A stretch of 26,246 nt of DNA, taken from Chara braunii. Taxonomy: Eukaryota > Streptophyta > Charophyceae > Charales > Characeae. The position numbers were made by a program, and so were the translations under genes. Where the stretch lies: assembly GCA_003427395.1 (NCBI GenBank), contig BFEA01000021.1, positions 2,261,815 through 2,288,060 on the forward strand, read 5' to 3'. Below the pieces are notes generated by a model. That model was not told where the DNA came from and made no database searches. It worked only from the letters and a program-made list of their open reading frames with translations. This document shows, in pieces, positions 20,049 through 26,246 of this stretch; within the stretch, counting starts at the first letter, position 1, and each line of letters opens with the position of its first letter.

Positions 20049-21045
20049 AACAACAAAGGACATTTTGGCCATGCATATTGTATACCAAGACATAAAGATA
20101 TAACCAAATGGAGACCAATTTGTCAATCATATTTAGAAGGTGAGGTGTTATATGATCAACGTGTAACATATAAGGTGAGCGAGCTGCTTCAAAAACTATC
20201 ATTTGATTACCATTTCAATCTAAAAAATACCTCATATCTCATGGTTGGGATTTCGCGACTTTCCGAACATTGTGTGTTGGGTGCCTCTTTCAACGTGAAA
20301 TAAAATTTTTAAATCTTTTGCATCCATCATTTCTCCAAGGACTAAATTGGGTCATTGACTATTGGACAAAGGAAGGATACAAAAACATTTTGGTAAGGAC
20401 ATATGGTAAGGAAGTCATGTTGATGAAGGGAAAATGTGAGGGTGACTGAATATTGTTATCCTTTGGTAAGTTTTTTTGTTATATCTCTTTTGACCTTGAC
20501 AACACTTATACTCAAGCTTTTGGTCGATTGATGAGGCAGACGGTGGGTATCCCTATTGTATGATGTTTACTATGTGTCCTTAACAATTTTTATTTTCTTC
20601 AGTCTCTTGACCTAAAACGAAGTTTGATGTGTGGTTTTAGACTTGTAGATGATGTGTCTGTCTTCATAAAGTTCTCTTACTCTAATGCTATTGTTTATTT
20701 ACTTTTTTTTTTTTTTAATAACTATGCTATGATTCTAACATGGCCTTGGCTCCAACCAATGATGGTGAGTGTTGTGATTTCATCGTTTGCTTAGAAAAGG
20801 TATTCAAGGAGCCCTCTCCAATGGTGTGCATGGCCATGTGCAGCCTAGTAAATGGTCAACTTACCTTTCGATGCATTCATGATTTCCGATCGTTTACAAG
20901 CAAGCAACAAAAAATGACATTTATGATTTATTTTTGTTCCCGTGCTCGAACTTTCACTTCAGTCTCAAGAATTCAGTCCGTTTTTCTTTTTATATTGGAT
21001 CATGAGTTGTGGGTACGTGGTTATCCGGACCGATACTTTGACTAG
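20049..21045 (+). pseudogene. Penelope-like reverse transcriptase, degenerate
   Basis: Three parts of an RT are readable. Part 1 (20049-20303) has GHAYCIPRHKDITKWRPIC, the fingers motif of the xPKxHK..RPI type, then SELLQKLSFDYHFNLKNTS. Part 2, in another frame (about 20330-20700), has LNWVIDYWTKEGYKNILV, a TGA where Trp is likely (20447-20449), FDLDNTYTQAFGRLMRQTVG, IP followed by a lost segment, then the catalytic RLVDDVSVF. Part 3 (20740-21045), same frame after a T-tract and stops, has DFIVCLEKVFKEPSPMVC, FRCIHDFRSFTSKQQKMT and a thumb-like end with HELWVRGYPD. The GIPMGKSTSPPLA-type motif expected after GIP is deleted. Assignment to Penelope-like RT rests on motif order and on memory of related Chara proteins; another RT clade is possible. 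It is clearly dead, with stops, a frameshift and a deletion. Confidence 0.65.
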
Positions 21046-21975
21046 GCCCTCGTTAAATTTTTGGGGAAATTTAGTGGTCGTTAGAAGGACTGGATTCATA
21101 TCCTTACGAACAAGAGCAAACCTTTATAAAAACGATGATTAATTTAATTTAAGGGTTTGTTTTGCAGTTTTTGTTGATGGTAATAAAACCCGTTCTTAGG
21201 GATCGTACTAATTTTTCCATTTTTTATTCTATTTTTTGTTGGACCACTACCAAGTGACTGACGGTACGCGGGATTGAATGTGGTTGATTTTTATCATACA
21301 ATTTGATTCGGTTGTTGTTAGTAGGCTCCAAACATGAATCTCTGGAACCCGGTCTGGTATGGCGATTGGTTTCGTAGTTCTTTGAGTTTTCCTCGGGCTT
21401 TCAACAGGAGTGAATTTAAAACCTGGAAGTTTTAATTCTTTGATGATACAGGTGGTCTTCGGATACGAGTCCATGTTTTGTAAGCATTGGTGTAGATGCT
21501 AGGTTGAGGCCTTTACTGATATCTTTTGTAGCATAGTTCAGTTGGATACTTGGACTGAAAACTTTGGAAGCTTTGGTGACACGACTGTCGACCAGCAATA
21601 GACTCCAATAGTCTTGTAGAAGTATGCCTCATTCTTCCATACTTGGTACCTTCGACCGAGACCCTTGAAAAAGACTGGTTTGCTGGATTAGCCGAAACTA
21701 GTCGGGTCCACACTGCCGTTCTATCCTATTATATCCTACGTTCAAGTCACATTCGTATCTTTCTACTTTCCACATCCCATCCATCCGCTCTCTCTACTGC
21801 ATTCTCTTTCTTCCCTTCTTTCCTTATTTTTTATGTGGACGACTTTCTTTCTAATGGGTTTTCTATCTTTGAATGGTGTCGCTCGATAGGGTTGTGCATG
21901 AATGTTTCACATCTCTACGATGACTAATTATGTAAGTTGTAAACCTTTCAACGTGGTTAGAGTTGTAGTTCCAGC
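21046..21975. other. Stretch without recognised gene
   Basis: Minus-strand frames at 21247-21713 read plausible but unrecognised peptide pieces in three frames, for example KELKLPGFKFTPVESPRK. They could be a decayed ORF. I cannot name it. Confidence 0.4.
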
Positions 21976-22192
21976 AACCAGCGTTGGTCGTTCCGGTCTA
22001 TTGGTGGGAACTACACCTGTTGGAAACCGGGTCTAGCGTCCCAGTAACATCAATATGCCCTCTTTTACACATCTGTCTGATCACCGGGGCCAATACCCGG
22101 CTTCGGCCGAGAAACCAGACTGTACTTTTGAGATGTGGTCTCTTCAGTCCCTTCTCGAGCCATCTGGAGGCCATACTCAGTTTCTGCTCCAC
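21976..22192 (-). mobile_element. Second LINE 3'-end fragment
   Basis: TCTATTGGTGGGAACTACAC and the following CTGTTGGAAACCGGGTCTAG (21998-22037) match 23511-23550 of the LINE below with few changes. On the minus strand both read an open frame ending His-Gln-stop at the same site. This copy lacks a visible poly(A) tail. The upstream frame (22192 down to 21998) has no recognisable domain. Confidence 0.5.
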
Positions 22193-22297
22193 GGACCTCC
22201 TTCACCCTACTCTACCTGCTGCAACCCCAAACACACACAACCACAGGTTAGTACCAGGCCCGAGGGCATTTCAGCACACAGACCATGACCAGCGGGT

Positions 22298-22325
<28 letters not shown>
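22298..22325. repeat. (CA)n microsatellite
   Basis: Pure CA run. The 174-codon frame running through it (21984-22508) is not considered a gene. Confidence 0.9.
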
Positions 22326-22330
<5 letters not shown>

Positions 22331-22579
22331 GTGTCTGTCGGTTTTTCTTCTGTTGTATGTCCTCCCCTTGATTTTTTCCAAGATGTTTTGTGTGCCCAAC
22401 AGAGCACCCTTAAGTAGTGTCAAACAGTCGGTGGTTCCTCGTTTGGAGTGCCTGCTGCACTCTTATGGGGGCTGCTCGGTTCGGGATGTCTGTGTTGCCT
22501 GTCGGTGATGACGGATGTTCGTCGGAGTGACTCCTTGGCTCAATGGGTGGTGGGAACCAACAATCTGCGGGGTTCTATC

Positions 22580-23060
22580 GTGATGTGAGTAGTTCATGTG
22601 CTGCTGTGCTCCGTGTTGGATGTGTGGACGTCCTCCTCGTCTGCGCTGCGTCGCTGCCCTGCTGCCTGTCCCGCTTGCTTTGCATGTGGTTCTTTGCAGG
22701 TTGATGTGTTCGCTGTGCGGTGTGGCTGTGTCGTTGGTGTTGTCTTACACTTCGTCGCTCTACTGCCATGCTATTCATCCGCTGGTTGTGCCTTCCGTGC
22801 TTGCCGCTGGTCTGTGCCCTGTAGGTTGGTTGCTTGCTGTTGGTGCCTCGTGCTCCGCTCCACGGTTGCCGTCCTGCTGGTCCGCTCGCCCTGTTGTCCT
22901 TTGCAGTGCTGTTGCCTAGTTGGTGTTGTCTTGTGCTTCACTACACGGTTGCCGCGCTGCATGCCCTGTGTGCCATGTCGTTTCTTGCAGTCGTTTTTGG
23001 CATCGTGCAATCGTGTTGCCTCTACTGTGTTGCCTAGTGCTCCACAGGGTTGCTGCCCGC
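22580..23060 (+). repeat. Pyrimidine-rich degenerate ~85-105-bp tandem repeats
   Basis: A block like GTTGGTGTTGTCTTRYRCTT then CRCTMCACGGTTGCCG recurs at about 22732, 22836, 22920 and 23022, linked by TTTGCAG-type segments. A weaker echo occurs at 23235-23310. The block lies directly upstream of the hammerhead ribozyme. The Cys-rich 297-codon frame (22598-23491) follows from this composition, crosses the ribozyme and is not a credible protein. Confidence 0.6.
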
Positions 23061-23145
23061 TGCTATGTTCCGCTTGGGGACAGTCTGCCTTCAACAAGGG
23101 TCAAAGGGTCCATGTCCCAAACCATCCAATACGGAGATTCCGCAA

Positions 23146-23197
23146 ATTGTCAAGGGTTCAGCCTCCTGATGAGTCGGTGCAACTTCGACGAAACAAT
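23146..23197 (+). ncRNA. Type III hammerhead ribozyme
   Basis: All core elements are present in order. ATTGT (23146-23150) pairs fully with ACAAT (23193-23197) as helix III. The cleavage-site C is 23151, after T of the NUH triplet. Helix I is short (AGG/CCT with loop GTTCAG, closed by an A-C mismatch next to the core). Core box CTGATGA lies at 23166-23172, helix II is GTCG/CGAC (23173-23176 / 23186-23189) with a 9-nt loop, and core box GAAA is at 23190-23193. Hammerheads of this type occur in plant retrozymes, and other hammerhead forms occur in Penelope-like elements. The A-C mismatch may weaken activity. Predicted self-cleavage is after 23151. Confidence 0.82.
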
Positions 23198-23455
23198 CAT
23201 TCATGTTTTATTTTTTTCGCTTTGTTTTTTTTGCTGTTAGTTCTTTTGTCTGTCTTGTTGCCTTGTTGCCGCCACCTCATTCTTCTGCCTAGTGCTGTTT
23301 GTCTGCCCGCCCGCCTCCCCCTTGCCCTCCACCCTTTGTTCTTTGCTGCGATGTGTCATCCAAGTACTGTGTTGTGTTTTGACCTCAACCTTGTCGTTTT
23401 GTTTGTCTTCTTGTACTTGGTTTTTTTTTTTTTTTTTATTACAAGAACTCCCACC

Positions 23456-23495
23456 AGTGTTAGTGGTGCTGATAAGAGCAGGCACCACTAGCACT
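23456..23495 (-). ncRNA. Hairpin next to LINE poly(A) tail
   Basis: AGTGTTAGTGGTGC (23456-23469) pairs with GCACCACTAGCACT (23482-23495): 14 positions with a single G-T-type difference and a 12-nt loop, about 20 nt from the tail. Some LINEs use 3'-terminal hairpins for template recognition. That role here is inference. Confidence 0.6.
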
Positions 23496-24372
23496 TGGGG
23501 AGAGGCTCCATCTATTGGTGGGGAGCATCACCTGCTGGAAAACGGGTCCAGCGTCCCTTATACAAACTGAGATTGGAGTACATATGACAATTGAGATTCC
23601 TGCCAGGATCGATTACCCTTGGATCCAGGGGATTGACTGCGTAGGATATTGGAGGGGGGGAGGGAACCTCTTCACCTTGAATCCGGCGCCAGGCACACAT
23701 CTACATTCTAGTCCCTCCCCCTTTTTTCAACAAGTACTGTAGATATGGTGGCCTAACCTCCCCACCATATCTTAGGTGGATCGGCCAGGTGTGAGAGGGG
23801 GGTAGGGAGGCCGGTTCTGCATCCAGGGGGCGGCTGGGGCAAACACCTAATCCTCCTATTCCCTATCTCCATCCGGACAGGTCCCACCAGGATTATGGTG
23901 GACGGGCTCCTCAGTGTCTCGGCCATACCACCTCAGCTCGACCAAGGTATTGTTTGATGGGGGGATAAAATCAGGGAACTCAGGGACCGCGGGGAGTGGG
24001 ATGTTGCTGGGGATTTCAGTCCATTTATGGAAGAGCAACCGATAGTCCCTCTCTGCTTTATCCAAACGATCATTGCCATCAAAGAGCCAGCCATCCCATT
24101 GAATCCATGCAATCCGTCCCCCCTGCTCCCCCCCAACCAGTCCATGTAGAATTCATTTAGTTTTTGAGTAATGTCTGATCCTTTTGTGAGAGCTCTCATC
24201 CCTTGTACCGCCTTTTTCCACAAAGCTCTAATTGCTGTTTCAATCATGTCTTTAATCATTTCAGTTGTTTCGCCACTGCTTCCCTCCCAACCCTAAATAA
24301 GTTGGTTGTGAAGGTCGAGGACTGGGCAGTCCAGTGACCAGTTAGCAGGGCTCTCCATTCCCACGGCCAGTC

Positions 24373-24618
24373 CTAATTTGTACCTAGTTGGTTCCAGACC
24401 CGGACCCATCCCTGCCATGTAAGGATAGACGCAGGGCACTGCAGGAAAAGGTGCTCTATCGTCTCGTTTATCTTTCGAGAGGGGAAGCCCTCCTTGCATG
24501 TGTGACACCAGGGGAGAGCCAACCCTTTCTGCTCCAGATGGGTATGGTCAATGAGCCTTGCATTCGTCGGTAGGCAGCGGTGACTAATCTGCCATTGAAG
24601 CGAAGCAGACTGGTTCTT
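24373..24618 (-). pseudogene. LINE zf-RVT domain fragment
   Basis: This is the open part of the LINE ORF2 relic holding the zinc-binding RT-associated domain. It has Cys-His-Thr-Cys about 30 residues after the Trp, followed by the Glu-His-Leu-Phe...Cys half and a Trp-rich end. Its upstream side stops at a TAA (24619-24621) where LINE homology ends and the organellar rRNA relic begins. Confidence 0.78.
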
Positions 24619-24639
24619 TTAAAAAAGAATAGAACGACT

Positions 24640-24920
24640 GGCGCCTACGATCACCTACACAGGTGAACAAGTAGAGTATACCAAGGCACTTGAGATAACC
24701 ATGTTGAAGGAACTCGGCAAAATGACTCCGTAACTTCGGGAGAAGGAGTGTTTTTCCCTGGTCGGTTCATTTTTCGTTTCATGACTTTTGAAAGTTGGGC
24801 TTTATAAGCATTCTTTTCTATGGGCATCCTGGGCTGCGGTCTCTTTCCCGATGTTGTTTATAAGCACACCTTCCGACACAACATGCTGCGACATGGTCGC
24901 AGAAGCCTCGTAATAGAAAC

Positions 24921-24925
<5 letters not shown>
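24640..24925 (+). pseudogene. Organellar (mitochondrial-type) large-subunit rRNA relic
   Basis: CACAGGTGAACAAGTAGAGT (24658), ATACCAAGGCACTTGAGATA, ACCATGTTGAAGGAACTCGG (24698) and CAAAATGACTCCGTAACTTC then GGGAGAAGGAGTG (24717-24750) are the highly conserved 23S-type stretch. The spelling fits plant mitochondrial rrn26 better than chloroplast 23S. A variable part follows, then TCGCAGAAGCCTCGTAATAG and AAACATAACAC (about 24897-24927), matching the next conserved block. Likely nuclear mitochondrial DNA. The original ACATAGCAC-type end has turned into the adjacent CA microsatellite. Confidence 0.78.

Positions 24926-24985
<60 letters not shown>
24924..24985. repeat. (AC)n microsatellite
   Basis: About 30 uninterrupted AC units, beginning inside the end of the organellar rRNA relic. 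Confidence 0.95.
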
Positions 24986-24986
<1 letters not shown>

Positions 24987-25056
24987 GGTTCTCAGATAGG
25001 CGGGTAACAGTCCAGCAAGCAGCAAAACTCAGAAAAGAGCAGATTTCTCAGTCTGC

Positions 25057-25201
25057 ATATATATATCCCTATATATATAGGTTAGGTATACATAATTATT
25101 AAATTATTATATATTTTGTACATATATCGTCAAACAGAAAATATACATGCTGCTTGACGTTATATAATTACTATATAGTATATCTATATCTATATCTATA
25201 C
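25057..25201. repeat. TA-rich palindromes and TATATC microsatellite
   Basis: ATATATATAT (25057-25066) faces TATATATATA (25070-25079) across CCC. TATATC-type hexamers follow at about 25175-25200. No gene is seen. Confidence 0.8.
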
Positions 25202-25235
25202 CTGCCTCTCTCTCTTCACACCTTTTCTCCCTCTT

Positions 25236-25237
<2 letters not shown>

Positions 25238-25308
<71 letters not shown>

Positions 25309-25330
25309 CCCCCCCTCCCCCTCCCCCTCC
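25238..25330. repeat. (CT)n microsatellite plus C-rich tract
   Basis: A pure CT run (25238-25305) is followed by a C-rich tract with CCCCCT repeats (25307-25330). Frames of Ser-Leu or Arg-Glu repeats here are artefacts. Confidence 0.95.
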
Positions 25331-25785
25331 GTGGAGAGAGAGAGGGTATTACTTCCAGCGTAAGTTGTACCCGACCCCATGCAAATGGCCGCAAAAAGCA
25401 ATTTCAGTTTCAAGCACTTGAAACAATGTCTCAAATTTAACTAAATGGCGATTAATTGCTTGACCACCACTTCCTTGCCCACTGAGTGATTGCTTTAGGA
25501 CCTCAAACTACCAGTACTCGGAGGCTTCCTTTTGCCAAATCAGATTCCCCACCGCGCGCCAAAGGAAAAAAAGAAGCGGCATGTTTTCTTTTCTGGCTGG
25601 TGCTGCCAGCCATTTACCTCCGACAGGCCGTCCCCCGAAAGTCGCAGCGCGTGCACAACCGCAGCGTGAAAAACTGGCTGAACCCGGTTTCCAGCAAAGC
25701 CTAAACTGGGAAATGGTCCCAGGGATTACTCTGGGTTGTTTGTGAGGATTCCCGGCCTCAATTTGCAACTTGGTAATATAAATTG
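25331..25785. other. Stretch without recognised gene
   Basis: It contains a perfect hairpin GGCTGG-TGCTG-CCAGCC (25595-25611) and CTGGGAAATGGTCCCAG (about 25707-25723). Together with the A-tract at 26064-26083 this may have been the body and tail of a retroposon before the MITE inserted. That is speculative. Confidence 0.4.
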
Positions 25786-26063
25786 GCTTTCTTCCTAGGC
25801 TACCAGAGTGGCCCGGGGTCACTTGCCCGGCCGGGCCAAAAAAAAAAATAATAAAAAAAAAAAATTATTTTGTATTTAAAATTCGGTGAAGAATTTCGAT
25901 GTGGCCCTGAGGCAAAAGTTGTTCAATTTATTTTTCGGCATAACATAGTTTTTTTTCGGATTTTTTTGAGTTTTTTTTGTTTTTTGCTTGGACCTTCGCT
26001 GGTCCTTGCACAGGCTGGCCACCCGGGACCCGGGCGGCCCGGCTGGTAGCCTAGCTTTCTTCC
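25786..26063. mobile_element. MULE-type MITE with 10-bp target duplication
   Basis: The element spans 25796-26053 (258 bp). TAGGCTACCAG at 25796-25806 is exactly reverse-complementary to CTGGTAGCCTA at 26043-26053, and the ends continue as GC-rich imperfect inverted repeats for about 45 bp. Directly outside lies the perfect 10-bp direct repeat GCTTTCTTCC (25786-25795 and 26054-26063). A 9-11-bp duplication is typical of Mutator-like transposons. The interior is AT-rich and non-coding. Perfect duplications suggest a fairly recent insertion. The 79-codon minus-strand frame inside is chance. Confidence 0.85.
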
Positions 26064-26083
26064 AAAAAAAAAAAAAAAAAAAA
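26064..26083. repeat. A20 tract
   Basis: Twenty A residues directly after the right target duplication, possibly an older retroposon tail. Confidence 0.85.
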
Positions 26084-26171
26084 GGCTGAGAAAGGTACTG
26101 GTGGTTTAACAGCAAAGGGCAACGGCAGAGAATTATAAAGGTGTGGGGAAAGGTTTAAAGAAACCGGAAAA

Positions 26172-26246
26172 GTCCTTCTGAACATCCGTTAAAATTGGAA
26201 AGATACAGAGAAAGAAGATTAGCATGACCCCTGCGCTGTCCAGGAT
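26172..26246 (+). ncRNA. U6 snRNA-like sequence, variant, cut by window end
   Basis: GTCCTTCTGAACATCCGTTA, AAATTGGAAAGATACAGAGA, AGATTAGCATGACCCC and CTGCGC follow plant U6 snRNA closely. Differences: the 5' stem-loop is changed and pairs poorly, four extra bases (AAGA, apparently a duplication) sit directly after the ACAGAGA box, GGCCCC is GACCCC, and extra bases (TGTC) follow CTGCGC. The AGC triad is present. A TATAAA lies at 26134-26139, about 33-38 bases upstream, but no plant-type upstream sequence element is seen. The extra bases favour a pseudogene or divergent copy over a working spliceosomal RNA. The 3' half is outside the window. Confidence 0.8.

Larger units (their letters stand above)
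23421..24618 (-). mobile_element. 5'-truncated LINE retrotransposon, 3' part with poly(A)
   Basis: On the minus strand 24618-24373 encodes a zf-RVT-type domain: LQWQISHRCLPTNARL, then Cys-His-Thr-Cys, ETIEHLFLQCP and LTWQGWVRVWNQLG, the usual W..H..LPT.. / CxxC / EHLFxxC pattern after the RT of plant LINEs. It stops at 24373-24375. Readable continuation follows in other frames: MIETAIRALWKKAVQGMRAL (about 24244-24185, from the 24259 start) and DKAERDYRLLFHKWTEIP (about 24060). Frameshifts separate them. A last frame ends His-Gln-stop at about 23512. The T-run 23421-23437 is the poly(A) tail on this strand. The RT and endonuclease are absent, as expected for 5' truncation. Inactive. Confidence 0.8.

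Noticed and set aside
21984-22508. 174-codon open frame through a CA microsatellite
   Set aside because: It overlaps the antisense LINE 3' end and encodes a Thr-His run from the microsatellite.
22598-23491. 297-codon Cys/Leu-rich + strand open frame
   Set aside because: It follows from pyrimidine-rich tandem repeats and crosses the hammerhead ribozyme and a T-run. No protein family is recognisable.

Overview
This looks like repeat-rich nuclear DNA from a streptophyte, most likely a charophyte alga of the Chara type. The evidence is a plant-type U6 snRNA sequence at the right edge, mitochondrial-type tRNA and rRNA relics, diverged nuclear 25S rRNA relics, and retroelement protein relics. The coiled-coil and reverse transcriptase (RT) relics resemble, from memory and unchecked, families abundant in Chara braunii. 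I see no intact protein-coding gene. Nearly all open frames are chance frames in repeats, microsatellites or rRNA relics.

Layout. 0-5.2 kb: a 100-bp tandem, a dispersed short repeat in both orientations, a 540-bp fold-back element, twin palindromes, a 25S rRNA relic (3.46-3.73 kb) and a GA microsatellite. 5.28-9.84 kb (module A) and 14.31-18.35 kb (module B): two strongly diverged direct copies of one long non-coding module. Both keep the same order: a 5' part, an array of hairpins, five ~122-bp tandem repeats, then about 1 kb with several base-paired helices, three of which carry compensating changes between A and B. Between the modules lie a small inverted-repeat element, a mitochondrial-type tRNA-Phe relic, a perfect 18-bp inverted repeat, a second relic of the same 25S segment, and a GA-rich tandem tract. 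18.6-21.05 kb: a coiled-coil (gag/ORF1-like) pseudogene, then a degenerate RT pseudogene of Penelope-like type, both on the + strand downstream of module B. 22-26.2 kb: pyrimidine-rich tandem repeats, a type III hammerhead ribozyme (+), a 5'-truncated LINE 3' end (-) with a zinc-finger RT-associated domain, a mitochondrial-type large-subunit rRNA relic running into a CA microsatellite, other microsatellites, a complete MULE-type MITE with a 10-bp target duplication, and a U6 snRNA-like sequence cut by the window end.

The most interesting signal is the pair of hairpin arrays. Module A has 12 hairpins around a conserved 17-nt loop. Module B has 5 hairpins around a different conserved 20-nt loop at the equivalent place. 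In both, the loop sequence is kept while each stem has its own sequence and still pairs. Together with the covarying 3' helices, this suggests the modules are selected as structured RNA (or single-stranded DNA). They may be very long LTR or 5'-leader regions of a retroelement whose ORFs are the relics at 18.6-21 kb; that link is inference.
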